In this document: one piece after another, positions 1-7,345 of the stretch
Position numbering within the stretch: position 1 is the stretch's first letter
How the letters are laid out: each line of letters starts with the position of its first letter
Assembly: GCA_947296835.1 (NCBI GenBank)
Contig: CAMYQS010000012.1
Coordinates: forward strand, 1 to 14,869
Origin: an uncultured Atopostipes sp.
Lineage (GTDB): Bacteria; Bacillota; Bacilli; Lactobacillales; Carnobacteriaceae_A
DNA: 14,869 nt
Reading direction: 5' to 3'
Position numbers and translations under genes: made by a program
Notes under the pieces: model-generated
What the model was told of the DNA's origin: nothing
Seen by the model: the letters and a program-made list of their open reading frames with translations, nothing else
The model's database searches: none

Positions 1-792
1 TCCTTACTAAGCTCCATAACGAGTGTCCTTGAAAGTATTGAAATGAGTCATGGTAATATGGAGTTGTTCCAGATTTTTGCGCCATCGATTACAGATGAAC
101 CTGATTTATCTGACGAAGATAAAATGAATCAAGAGTTCGAAGTCACAGGATATTACTTTTCAGCCGAACCAGGAGAGAAGTATAAAATGCTTAGAGATGA
201 TGAGAGTATCGTTTATCTACAAAGTGGTGCTAAAAACAACTATATAAAAGTACTGGTTGTTGTCGACAAGATAAAACGAATCCAGACGAAAAATGGTGAA
301 CCTATGTCATTTTTAGATGTGACAGATAATTCTGGAAAAGGAAATTTCACAATGTTCCCGAATGTTCATCGTCGATTTATTCAGCAATTTGATGAAGGGG
401 ATACGATATTAGTAGAGGGTAAAGTAGAAAGTACTCAACCTGCAGTCAAAATGGTTGTTAATAAAATTATAAATGCAGAAGACTTATTAAATAAAACACA
501 TCATAAAAAACAAGAAGAACAACAAGAAGTGAAAACAGAAGAGCCGACACAAGTATTATATATTCGTTTTAAATCACTACAAGATGAAAATAAAAAACGA
601 CAAGCATTACAACGTGTTCTAAAAACACATCATGGAACGACGCCTGTTATTATTTATGATGAAAAAACACAACAACAAAAAGCATTCAAACAAGGATATT
701 TTGTCAAAATTAGTGAAAAATTGTTACAAACACTTGAAAAAATGTTTGGTAATGGTAATTTTATGTTAAAAAACAATAAAAATTTAAATTAA
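1..792 (+). CDS. dnaE: DNA polymerase III subunit alpha, C-terminal part (5' truncated by window)
   Basis: The frame is open from the first base, so the gene begins upstream; only about the last 263 residues are visible. DnaE is a replicative polymerase that in Bacilli works beside PolC, extending primers on the lagging strand. The visible part holds the end of the fingers/HhH region (a glycine-tyrosine 'VTGYYFSAEP' segment where DnaE proteins usually have a GxYxSxHP-type motif). This is followed by an OB-fold nucleic-acid-binding domain (from 'IKVLVVVDKIKRI' through 'DTILVEGKVES'), a very A-rich charged linker (NKTHHKKQEEQQ) and a C-terminal alpha/beta domain. The histidine of the SxHPL motif appears as alanine/glutamate, a common divergence in this branch. 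The pfkA gene follows 104 bp downstream, and dnaE-pfkA-pyk is a frequent order in Lactobacillales. The family call is firm from the OB-fold and context; dnaE rather than polC because of the neighbours. Confidence 0.9.
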   Translation, partial: SLLSSITSVLESIEMSHGNMELFQIFAPSITDEPDLSDEDKMNQEFEVTGYYFSAEPGEKYKMLRDDESIVYLQSGAKNNYIKVLVVVDKIKRIQTKNGEPMSFLDVTDNSGKGNFTMFPNVHRRFIQQFDEGDTILVEGKVESTQPAVKMVVNKIINAEDLLNKTHHKKQEEQQEVKTEEPTQVLYIRFKSLQDENKKRQALQRVLKTHHGTTPVIIYDEKTQQQKAFKQGYFVKISEKLLQTLEKMFGNGNFMLKNNKNLN

Positions 793-825
793 GACAAGAA
801 GTTCCAAGACTTTACGATTAAAAAG

Positions 826-834
826 TGATAGAAT
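826..834 (+). promoter_or_regulatory. Candidate extended -10 promoter for pfkA-pyk
   Basis: TGATAGAAT fits the extended -10 form TGnTANAAT and lies about 60 bp before the pfkA start, in the dnaE-pfkA gap. I see no good -35 box at 16-18 bp spacing, which an extended -10 can tolerate. No convincing catabolite-responsive (cre) operator is visible nearby. Inferred from motif only. Confidence 0.45.
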
Positions 835-896
835 AGCTAATGGAAGATTATTTCAAACTCATAATTTAAGTTAATAATTATTTAAGGTGGTAAAAT

Positions 897-1859
897 ATGA
901 AAAGAATTGGTGTAATGACAAGTGGTGGAGATGCTCCAGGAATGAACGCTGCAGTTCGTGCGGTTGTTCGTCGAGGTGAATCTTTAGGACTTGAAGTTTA
1001 TGGCATTCGAAATGGTTACAAAGGACTTGTCGATGGAGATATTCAACGAATTACTTCAGGAGATGTTGGAGGAATCCTAAACAGAGGTGGGACTATGCTT
1101 TACTCTGCTCGTTATCCTGAATTTTCAAAACCAGAAGGACAACTAAAAGGAATCGAACAACTTAAAAAGTTCGGTATCGAAGGAGTTGTTGTAATCGGTG
1201 GAGACGGATCTTTCCGAGGAGCTCAAGCTCTTGCTAATCATGGTTTTCCAACGGTAGGAATACCTGGTACAATTGATAACGATATTGCAGGTACTGATTA
1301 TACGTTAGGTTTCGATACAACGGTTAACACAGTAGTAGAAGCACTTGACCGTGTACGCGATACTGCTGGATCACATGGACGAGTTCTAGTTGTAGAAGTT
1401 ATGGGACGCGGTGCAGGTGATATTGCACTATGGAGTGGTCTAAGTAGTGGTGCTGAGGCAATTGTAGTACCAGAAATTGAATACAATATCGAAGATATCG
1501 TAAATACTATAAAAGAAGGATTCACTCACGGTAAGAACCAAGGATTAGTTGTCTTAGCTGAAGGTGTTATGTCAGCACCTGAGTTCGTTAAGGAAATGGA
1601 AGCAATCGATGACTCCTTTAACATTCGAGACGTTGTATTAGGCCATATCCAACGTGGTGGACAACCAAACGTTCGTGATAGAGTTCTTGGAAGTCGCTTC
1701 GGTGCAAAAGCTGTAGAATTACTACATGAAGGTGCATCAGGAATATGTGTGGCTTTAATTGATGAAGAAATCGGAACAAATGATTTTGACGATGTATTTA
1801 ACAAATTAGTACACCAACCTAAATTACAGTTCCACGAATTAAATAAATATTTAATATAA
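897..1859 (+). CDS. pfkA: ATP-dependent 6-phosphofructokinase
   Basis: Phosphorylates fructose 6-phosphate to fructose 1,6-bisphosphate with ATP in cytoplasmic glycolysis; a homotetramer in this family. The 320 residues match the usual 319-320. Visible residues, in Geobacillus-enzyme numbering: the ATP loop GGDAPGMN (10-17), GGDGS with Mg-binding D103, the catalytic GTIDND with D127, substrate residues R162 and M169-G170-R171, E222, and R244/H250/R253 (shifted by one). Effector-site residues R21, R25, R154, E187 and K213 are present, but position 211, arginine in the Bacillus-type enzyme, is histidine here. The start is set by AAGGTGG at 884-890, seven bases before ATG. It is followed after 51 bp by pyk, giving a two-gene glycolytic operon. 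High certainty. Confidence 0.98.
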   Translation: MKRIGVMTSGGDAPGMNAAVRAVVRRGESLGLEVYGIRNGYKGLVDGDIQRITSGDVGGILNRGGTMLYSARYPEFSKPEGQLKGIEQLKKFGIEGVVVIGGDGSFRGAQALANHGFPTVGIPGTIDNDIAGTDYTLGFDTTVNTVVEALDRVRDTAGSHGRVLVVEVMGRGAGDIALWSGLSSGAEAIVVPEIEYNIEDIVNTIKEGFTHGKNQGLVVLAEGVMSAPEFVKEMEAIDDSFNIRDVVLGHIQRGGQPNVRDRVLGSRFGAKAVELLHEGASGICVALIDEEIGTNDFDDVFNKLVHQPKLQFHELNKYLI

Positions 1860-1867
1860 ACAAATAC

Positions 1868-1885
1868 TGACAAATAACCTTGTCA
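1868..1885 (+). repeat. Small inverted repeat between pfkA and pyk
   Basis: TGACAA, six bases, then TTGTCA: a perfect 6-bp stem just after the pfkA stop codon and just before the pyk Shine-Dalgarno (AAGGAAGGG, 1892-1900). Only TTT follows, so it is at most a weak terminator; it could be an mRNA-processing or stability hairpin. Function not shown. Confidence 0.4.
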
Positions 1886-1910
1886 TTTAAAAAGGAAGGG
1901 AACAACTAAT

Positions 1911-3668
1911 ATGAAGAAAACAAAGATAGTATGTACGATTGGACCAGCTAGTGAGTCGGAAGAAACACTAGAACAATTAATGGAAGCGGGTATGAACGTT
2001 GCTCGTTTAAACTTTTCACACGGAGATCACGATGAACACTTAACAAGAATCGAAAGAATCCGTAGCATTTCAAAAAAAGTTGGTATTCCAGTAGGAATCA
2101 TGTTAGATACGAAAGGACCAGAAATCCGTACGCACAAAATGGCGGAAGAAGTTATTCAGTTATCTAAAGGTTCAGAAGTACGTATTTCAATGAAAGAAGT
2201 TCTAGGAACTGCTGAAAAATTCTCAGTCAGTTACGATGGCTTAATCAATGACGTTGAATTAGGTATGCCAATCTTATTAGATGATGGACTTGTTGAATTA
2301 CAAGTTTCAGCTATCGACGAAGAAAACCAAGAGATTGTTACAAAAGCAATCAACTCTGGAGTATTAAAAAACAACAAAGGTGTTAACGTACCAGGAGCTT
2401 CACTTAACTTACCTGGATTAACTGATAAAGACCGTTCAGATATTGAATTTGGTATTAAAAATGGCGTTACATTTATCGCTGCATCATTCGTACGTCGTAC
2501 AAGTGATGTATTAGAAATTAAAGATATCTTAGAGAAAAACGATGCATTACACATCCAAATCATTCCTAAAATTGAAAACCAAGAAGGTGTCGATAACTTA
2601 GACGACATCATCGCTGTATCAGACGGTTTAATGGTTGCACGTGGTGACTTAGGAGTTGAAATTCCTGTAGAAGAAGTTCCGATTGTTCAAAAAGAAATGA
2701 TCGCAAAATGTCGTCGTGCAGGTAAGCCAGTTATTACGGCTACTCAAATGTTAGACTCTATGCAAGAAAACCCACGTCCTACACGTGCTGAAGCATCTGA
2801 CGTTGCGAACGCTATCTTTGATGGTACTGACGCAATTATGCTTTCTGGTGAAACTGCAGCAGGAGACTACCCAGTTGAAGCTGTTCGTACAATGAGCAAT
2901 ATTGCTATCCGTACGGAAACATCATTACTTGATCAAGATGCATACTCATTAAAAGCATATGACCAAGAAGATACAACTGAAGCTATTGGACAAGCAGTTG
3001 GACATACAGCTAAAAACTTGAAGATTGAAACAATTGTTGCAGCGACAGATTCTGGTCATACAGCACGTATGATTTCAAAATACCGTCCAAAAGCAGACAT
3101 CGTAGCAATGACATTCTCACAAGCTACAGCTGACGCCTTAACATTAAAATGGGGCGTTGTGCCAATTGTTTCTGAAAAACCAGAAACAACGGATGACATG
3201 TTTAACCTAGCAGCAACTTATGTTGTTGACCATGGGTTCGCTTCAGAAGGTGACTTAATCCTAATTACTGCTGGTGTACCAGTTGGTGAAAGTGGGACAA
3301 CGAACTTAATGAAGATCCAATTAATTGGATCAAAACTTGTTCAAGGACAAGGTGTTGGAAGTGGAACAGTTGTTGGTCGTGCAGTTGTAGCAGATAACGC
3401 ATCTGAAGCAATCGACAACATGGCTGATGGTTCAATCTTAGTTGTTAAGACAACAGATAAAGACTACCTACCAGCAATCGAAAAAGCATCAGCAATCGTT
3501 GTTGAGCAAGGTGGATTAACTTCACACGCTGCTGTAGTTGGAATCGCTATGGGTATTCCTGTAGTCGTTGCAGCTGAATCAGCAACATCATTAGTTAACA
3601 ATGGTGAATTAATTACTGTTGATAGCCGTCGTGGTATTGTATACCGTGGAGAAACAGTAGCAATTTAA
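1911..3668 (+). CDS. pyk: Pyruvate kinase with C-terminal PEP-utilizing-like domain
   Basis: Transfers phosphate from phosphoenolpyruvate to ADP, giving ATP and pyruvate in the last step of glycolysis. The 585 residues equal the long Bacillus-type form rather than the roughly 470-residue core form. The core shows R32 with N34 and S36 (RLNFSHG), D66-T67, K220-E222 (IIPKIENQEG), metal-binding D246 (ARGDLG), and the MLDSM / RAEASDVANAIFDG / MLSGETA signatures around 280-315. From about residue 475 comes an extra domain resembling the swivelling phosphohistidine domain of PEP-utilizing enzymes, with GGLTSHAAVV and His539. In pyruvate kinases this domain is not needed for catalysis and its role is uncertain. 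It is preceded by pfkA in the same operon and closed by a terminator at 3701. High certainty. Confidence 0.98.
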   Translation: MKKTKIVCTIGPASESEETLEQLMEAGMNVARLNFSHGDHDEHLTRIERIRSISKKVGIPVGIMLDTKGPEIRTHKMAEEVIQLSKGSEVRISMKEVLGTAEKFSVSYDGLINDVELGMPILLDDGLVELQVSAIDEENQEIVTKAINSGVLKNNKGVNVPGASLNLPGLTDKDRSDIEFGIKNGVTFIAASFVRRTSDVLEIKDILEKNDALHIQIIPKIENQEGVDNLDDIIAVSDGLMVARGDLGVEIPVEEVPIVQKEMIAKCRRAGKPVITATQMLDSMQENPRPTRAEASDVANAIFDGTDAIMLSGETAAGDYPVEAVRTMSNIAIRTETSLLDQDAYSLKAYDQEDTTEAIGQAVGHTAKNLKIETIVAATDSGHTARMISKYRPKADIVAMTFSQATADALTLKWGVVPIVSEKPETTDDMFNLAATYVVDHGFASEGDLILITAGVPVGESGTTNLMKIQLIGSKLVQGQGVGSGTVVGRAVVADNASEAIDNMADGSILVVKTTDKDYLPAIEKASAIVVEQGGLTSHAAVVGIAMGIPVVVAAESATSLVNNGELITVDSRRGIVYRGETVAI

Positions 3669-3700
3669 AGTTACGAATTAACTAAAGAATAGTTAAACTT

Positions 3701-3740
3701 AGGACTTTGCATTAATTTATGCAAGGTCCTTTCTTTCTTT
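3701..3740 (+). terminator. Intrinsic terminator after pyk
   Basis: A 12-bp stem (AGGACTTTGCAT, 3701-3712, with ATGCAAGGTCCT, 3719-3730; one G-T pair), a 6-base loop and a T-rich tail (TTCTTTCTTT). It lies 32 bp after the pyk stop and ends the pfkA-pyk transcript. Confidence 0.88.
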
Positions 3741-3756
3741 AAACGGGAATCACCGG

Positions 3757-3762
3757 TATAAT
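3757..3762 (+). promoter_or_regulatory. -10 box of the cvfB promoter
   Basis: A perfect TATAAT 34 bp before the cvfB start and just after the pyk terminator. The -35 region at 17 bp spacing (TTTCTT, 3734-3739) is poor and falls in the terminator tail, so the promoter rests mainly on the -10 box. Confidence 0.6.
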
Positions 3763-3796
3763 AGTAAGGAAATAGAAAGGGTAGAGGAGCGATAAT

Positions 3797-4675
3797 ATGA
3801 ATAGTATATTAGGTTCAATTGTAACGGCAATGGTTATTGATAAAAATGAGAAAAACCTGTTCGTTCAAAAAGATGGATTGACGATTAAAGTTCTAGATAA
3901 AGACGTTGATTCGAAAGAGCTTGGTGATATGGTCGAAGGTTTTGTTTATATTAATAAAAAAGATGAACATGTCATGATGACTGAAATCCCAACAATTATA
4001 GAAGGAACTTATGGTTGGGCAGAAGTTGTGGCGGTACAACATGAGCTAGGTGTCTTTGTAGATGTCGGTTGGCTTGAAAAAGACCTGGTTGTTTCTATAG
4101 ATGATTTACCATTATTTAAACATTTATGGCCAAGAAAAGGCGAAAAACTATATGTTACACCGACTGTAGATAGTAAGGATCTTATGTGGGGTAAATTAGC
4201 TCCAGTAGATTACTTCACAAATGTTGCGCTTGAAGGTACAGAAGAAATGCAAAATCATGATGTAAACGGTACGGTAGTAAATGCTCTAAAAGCAGGAAGC
4301 TACTTATTGCTAGATGATGGTTTTGTTGGGTTTGTACATCCAAACGAACGTGAAGAAGAGCCTCGTTTAGGTAAAGATGTATCGGGTCGTGTTGTGGGTC
4401 TTCGTGATGACGGTATTGTTTATGTTTCATTACTACCACGTGCACACGAAGTTTTAGATGAAGATGCTGCAATGATTTTAGAATTACTAAAACGTGCAGA
4501 AGATCACCGCATTCCATATCACGATAAAAGTGATCCGGATGCTATTCGTACGTACTTTGGAATCAGTAAAGGTCAATTCAAACGTGCGGTTGGACGGTTA
4601 ATGAAGAACCAACTCGTTAAACAAGATGCTGACGGAACGTACATGACGGAAGACGCAATAAAAAGAGAATTGTAA
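3797..4675 (+). CDS. cvfB: S1-type RNA-binding protein of the CvfB/YitL family
   Basis: Cytoplasmic RNA-binding protein. In Staphylococcus aureus the family member CvfB (conserved virulence factor B) affects expression of virulence genes; in other species its targets are largely unknown. The 292 residues show consecutive OB/S1-like segments: an N-terminal one (1-65), 'GTYGWAEVVAVQHELGVFVDV' (about 69-89), and a third from about 155 ('VNGTVVNALKAGSYLLLDDGFVGFVHP'), followed by 'GRVVGLRDDGIVYVSLLPR'. A C-terminal winged-helix segment follows ('AIRTYFGISKGQFKRAVGRLMKNQLV', about 250-275). This order, tandem S1-like domains then a winged helix, is the CvfB layout. The start is set by AGAGGAG (3783-3789). 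It stands alone with its own promoter between two terminated or promoted units. The family call is strong; the physiological role here is not known. Confidence 0.9.
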   Translation: MNSILGSIVTAMVIDKNEKNLFVQKDGLTIKVLDKDVDSKELGDMVEGFVYINKKDEHVMMTEIPTIIEGTYGWAEVVAVQHELGVFVDVGWLEKDLVVSIDDLPLFKHLWPRKGEKLYVTPTVDSKDLMWGKLAPVDYFTNVALEGTEEMQNHDVNGTVVNALKAGSYLLLDDGFVGFVHPNEREEEPRLGKDVSGRVVGLRDDGIVYVSLLPRAHEVLDEDAAMILELLKRAEDHRIPYHDKSDPDAIRTYFGISKGQFKRAVGRLMKNQLVKQDADGTYMTEDAIKREL

Positions 4676-4698
4676 TTAAAATAAAATACACGTATAAT
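4670..4698 (+). promoter_or_regulatory. Promoter of the fur-xerD-deoB-punA operon
   Basis: TTGTAA (-35, 4670-4675), a 17-bp spacer, and TATAAT (-10, 4693-4698), 54 bp before the fur-family start. The -35 box overlaps the last codon and stop of cvfB. No terminator is visible between the two genes, so some read-through from cvfB is possible. No convincing 19-bp Fur box is seen around it. Confidence 0.75.
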
Positions 4699-4752
4699 AG
4701 TATCGTGAAATAATGAACTTATTTTATTTTGACTGGATAGGAAGTTACAATT

Positions 4753-5214
4753 ATGCCTGAAAAAACAGATCTAATTCGCGAAGAAATCAGTGATAAGTTG
4801 AAAAAAGCGGGTTACAAATTAACCCCTCAACGAGAAATTACAGTAGCGACATTAATTGAAAATCAAGCAACGCTGCTAACAGCAGAAGAAATATTCATGG
4901 CTGTTAAAAGTAAAAATCCATCAATAGGTTTAGCGACTGTTTACAGAACGCTAGACCTATTGGACGAGCTCTCGATTGTGAATAAAAAACAATTTCATGA
5001 TGGACTAACTCGGTATGATGTATTCATCTCGTCAAATAAAATACAACCATATTACTTAGTGTGTTCAAATTGTGGAAAGATGCAAGAAATTAAAGGAGAT
5101 ATGTTTAGTGATGTATCTTCTTACATACAAACAAAACACCAATTTGTTGTAAAAGTTCAAGATGTGACATTTCACGGTGTTTGTGATAGTTGTCAAAATA
5201 GTGAGAGGGTATAA
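4753..5214 (+). CDS. fur: Fur-family transcriptional regulator with an altered regulatory metal site
   Basis: Fur-family proteins are dimeric winged-helix repressors that bind DNA when loaded with Fe, Zn or Mn, or sense peroxide (PerR). The 153 residues have the family layout: a DNA-binding domain with 'YKLTPQREI' (21-29) and recognition helix 'PSIGLATVYRTLDLL' (56-70), then a dimerization domain. The structural zinc site is complete: C104-x2-C107 and C144-x2-C147. The regulatory site is not. Where PerR and Fur have HxH before 'LIC', this protein has P99-Y100-Y101-L-V-C, and the DNA-domain histidine (PerR H37 region) is leucine (L42); the carboxylates D89 and E112 remain. So three expected histidine ligands are missing. 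The position upstream of xerD-deoB-punA matches that of Bacillus fur, so it is named fur by position; metal response cannot be assumed. Start from AGGAAG, 8 bases before ATG. Confidence 0.85.
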   Translation: MPEKTDLIREEISDKLKKAGYKLTPQREITVATLIENQATLLTAEEIFMAVKSKNPSIGLATVYRTLDLLDELSIVNKKQFHDGLTRYDVFISSNKIQPYYLVCSNCGKMQEIKGDMFSDVSSYIQTKHQFVVKVQDVTFHGVCDSCQNSERV

Positions 5215-5215
5215 C

Positions 5216-6151
5216 GTGGTAGATAAAAAGTTAGATCACAATCCAATTGAAGAATATTTAATTCATTTGAAAATCGAACGAAATTTAGCTGATAATTCGA
5301 TTGAGAGTTATCGAAGAGATATCGAACACTATCTTCGTTTTTTAGAAAGTGAACAAGTTTTTGAATGGGATAACATTGATCGCTATGATGTAGTACTTTT
5401 TCTACAACGTTTAAAAGAAGAAGGGAAGTCAGCTAATTCGATTATCCGAATGACCTCTTCTTTACGCCAATTTCATCAATTTTTACGACAAGAAAAAATG
5501 ACAACTCATGATGTCATGCAGTCTGTGGATACGCCTAAAAAAGCAGAGACGTTACCAAAGGTGATGTCCTTGAAAGAAGTTGATCTGCTGTTAGAAACAC
5601 CAGATGTTGAAACAGAAATCGGTCTACGAGATCGGGCTATCCTGGAAGTAATGTATGCGACGGGCTTAAGAATATCTGAGCTCATCAACTTAAAGATGGA
5701 TGAATTGCATTTAACAATGGGTTTCATCCAAACAATTGGTAAAGGGAACAAAGAACGAATTTTGCCAATAGGTGGAATGGCCGTTAATTATTTAAATGAA
5801 TATCTGGAAGATAGTCGTCCGATATTTGAAAGCCGAGCGAAAGAGGCATCTCCTTTCGTATTTTTAAATAGTAGAGGTAAAGGCTTATCCAGACAGGGTG
5901 TTTGGAAGAACATTAAAAAAACCGTTCAAATAGCGGGGATTAAGCAAAACGTTACGCCCCATATGATTCGACATTCTTTTGCGACGCACTTATTGGAAAA
6001 CGGTGCGGATTTAAGAATCGTTCAGGAATTACTTGGACATTCAGATATTTCAACCACGCAAATTTATACACATATTACTAAAGCTCGTATGAAAGACATT
6101 TATAATGAATTTCATCCAAGAGCAATAAAGGAAGACAATAATAAAGAGTAG
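5216..6151 (+). CDS. xerD: Tyrosine recombinase XerD
   Basis: Site-specific recombinase that, with a XerC-type partner, resolves chromosome dimers at dif during division. The 311 residues start at GTG 5216, one base after the fur-family stop, chosen because GAGAGGG (5203-5209) lies 6 bases upstream; an ATG at 5177 in the same frame would overlap the previous gene and lacks a good ribosome site. The N-terminal SAM-like core-binding domain spans about 8-95 ('IEEYLIHLKIERNLADNSIESY'-like start). The catalytic domain has all six active-site residues: R152 (GLRISEL), K176 (GKGNKER), H249-x2-R252 (HMIRHSFATH), H275 (LGHSDISTTQIY) and the nucleophile Y284. The fur-xerD-deoB-punA context matches Bacillus ripX/xerD, favouring XerD over XerC. 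Confidence 0.94.
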   Translation: MVDKKLDHNPIEEYLIHLKIERNLADNSIESYRRDIEHYLRFLESEQVFEWDNIDRYDVVLFLQRLKEEGKSANSIIRMTSSLRQFHQFLRQEKMTTHDVMQSVDTPKKAETLPKVMSLKEVDLLLETPDVETEIGLRDRAILEVMYATGLRISELINLKMDELHLTMGFIQTIGKGNKERILPIGGMAVNYLNEYLEDSRPIFESRAKEASPFVFLNSRGKGLSRQGVWKNIKKTVQIAGIKQNVTPHMIRHSFATHLLENGADLRIVQELLGHSDISTTQIYTHITKARMKDIYNEFHPRAIKEDNNKE

Positions 6152-6160
6152 GTGAAGACA

Positions 6161-7327
6161 ATGTTTAAGAGAGTACATTTAGTCGTTTTAGATTCAGTCG
6201 GTATAGGAGAAGCTCCAGACGCAGCTGATTTTGGTGATACAGGATCACATACATTAGGTCATATCGCAGAGGCAGCAGGTCTTTCAGTCCCTAACATGCA
6301 AGAGATGGGATTAGGAAATATCGAAACATTAAAAGGGATCAGCCCAGTAGATAGTCCATCAGGTTACCACACGAAACTAGAAGAAGTTTCAGTTGGTAAA
6401 GATACAATGACAGGACACTGGGAGATTGCTGGATTGCGTATTGATACACCATTCCGCGTATTCCCAGACGGATTCCCAGAAGAGTTACTGAATCAAATCA
6501 CAGAACATACGGGACGTAATATTGTAGCGAACAGACCAGCATCAGGAACACAAATTCTTGATGAGTGGGGCGAGCACCAAATGAAAACAGGTGACTTGAT
6601 TGTTTATACATCTGCAGACCCTGTTCTACAAATCGCAGCTCATGAAGATATTATCCCAGTAGAGGAATTATACGAAATTTGTGAGTATGTACGTGAAATA
6701 ACAAAAGATGATCCAAACATGATTGGCCGAATTATTGCTCGTCCATATGTTGGTGAACCAGGAAACTTCCAACGTACGGCTAACCGTCATGACTATGCAT
6801 TAGATCCATTTGGCGAAACAATGTTAGATCATCTAAAAGCGGCAGACTACGATGTTATTTCAATTGGTAAGATTGTAGATATTTTCAATGAAAAAGGAAT
6901 TACAGAAGCAATCCGTACGGAATCGAACATGGACGGTGTAGACAAGTTAATTGAAACACTTAAAAAAGACTTCAACGGATTAAGTTTTACAAACCTTGTA
7001 GATTTTGATGCTTTATACGGACACAGACGTAATCCTGAAGGTTATCGTGATGCTTTAGAAGAGTTTGACGCTAGACTTCCAGAAATCTATGAAAACTTAC
7101 AAGAAGATGACTTGTTAATTCTAACGGCTGACCACGGGAATGACCCGACAGCACCAGGTACAGACCATACGAGAGAGTATGTACCACTATTAGCTTACAG
7201 CAAGAAATTTACTAAAACAGGTGAATTAAAGCAAGGATACTTCGCAGATATTGCAGCAACGATTTTAGATAACTTTGAAGTAGCACCAATGGAAAACGGA
7301 CAAAGCTTTTTAGATCAATTAATTTAA
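6161..7327 (+). CDS. deoB: Phosphopentomutase
   Basis: Interconverts (deoxy)ribose 1-phosphate and 5-phosphate, feeding the sugar of salvaged nucleosides into central metabolism; cytoplasmic, two-Mn alkaline-phosphatase fold. The 388 residues fit the family (388-394). Visible: metal ligand D11 in 'VVLDSVGIGEAPDA', the phosphorylated threonine T82 in 'KDTMTGHWEIAG', 'FPDGFP', 'RPASGTQILDEWG', 'DFDALYGHRRNP', and the metal cluster 'TADHGNDP...GTDHTREYVPLL'. The ATG at 6161 is preferred over the GTG at 6152 because AGGTG (6150-6154) is spaced 6 bases from ATG, while GTG would abut the xerD stop and overlap that site. Next comes purine nucleoside phosphorylase after 18 bp: its product, ribose 1-phosphate, is the DeoB substrate. 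Confidence 0.97.
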   Translation: MFKRVHLVVLDSVGIGEAPDAADFGDTGSHTLGHIAEAAGLSVPNMQEMGLGNIETLKGISPVDSPSGYHTKLEEVSVGKDTMTGHWEIAGLRIDTPFRVFPDGFPEELLNQITEHTGRNIVANRPASGTQILDEWGEHQMKTGDLIVYTSADPVLQIAAHEDIIPVEELYEICEYVREITKDDPNMIGRIIARPYVGEPGNFQRTANRHDYALDPFGETMLDHLKAADYDVISIGKIVDIFNEKGITEAIRTESNMDGVDKLIETLKKDFNGLSFTNLVDFDALYGHRRNPEGYRDALEEFDARLPEIYENLQEDDLLILTADHGNDPTAPGTDHTREYVPLLAYSKKFTKTGELKQGYFADIAATILDNFEVAPMENGQSFLDQLI

Positions 7328-7345
7328 TTTTGGGGGATAAATAGA

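Noticed and set aside
793..896. cre (CcpA) site upstream of pfkA
   Set aside because: The only CG-centred stretch (around TTTACGATTAAA) matches the consensus poorly, so I do not claim catabolite control.
1298..2611. Minus-strand open frames inside pfkA and pyk
   Set aside because: They lie opposite strongly conserved genes, lack ribosome sites and show no recognisable domains; the same applies to the other minus-strand frames in the window.
4676..4752. Fur box or PerR box at the fur-family promoter
   Set aside because: A+T-rich, but no inverted repeat of the GATAATGATAATCATTATC or TTATAATNATTATAA type could be aligned convincingly.
5177..5215. Upstream ATG start for xerD giving a 324-residue protein
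   Set aside because: It overlaps the fur-family gene by 38 bases, has no ribosome site, and the added residues do not resemble XerD N termini; GTG 5216 has GAGAGGG at 6 bases.
6152..6160. GTG start for deoB, three codons before the ATG
   Set aside because: It abuts the xerD stop and lies inside the ribosome site that serves ATG 6161.
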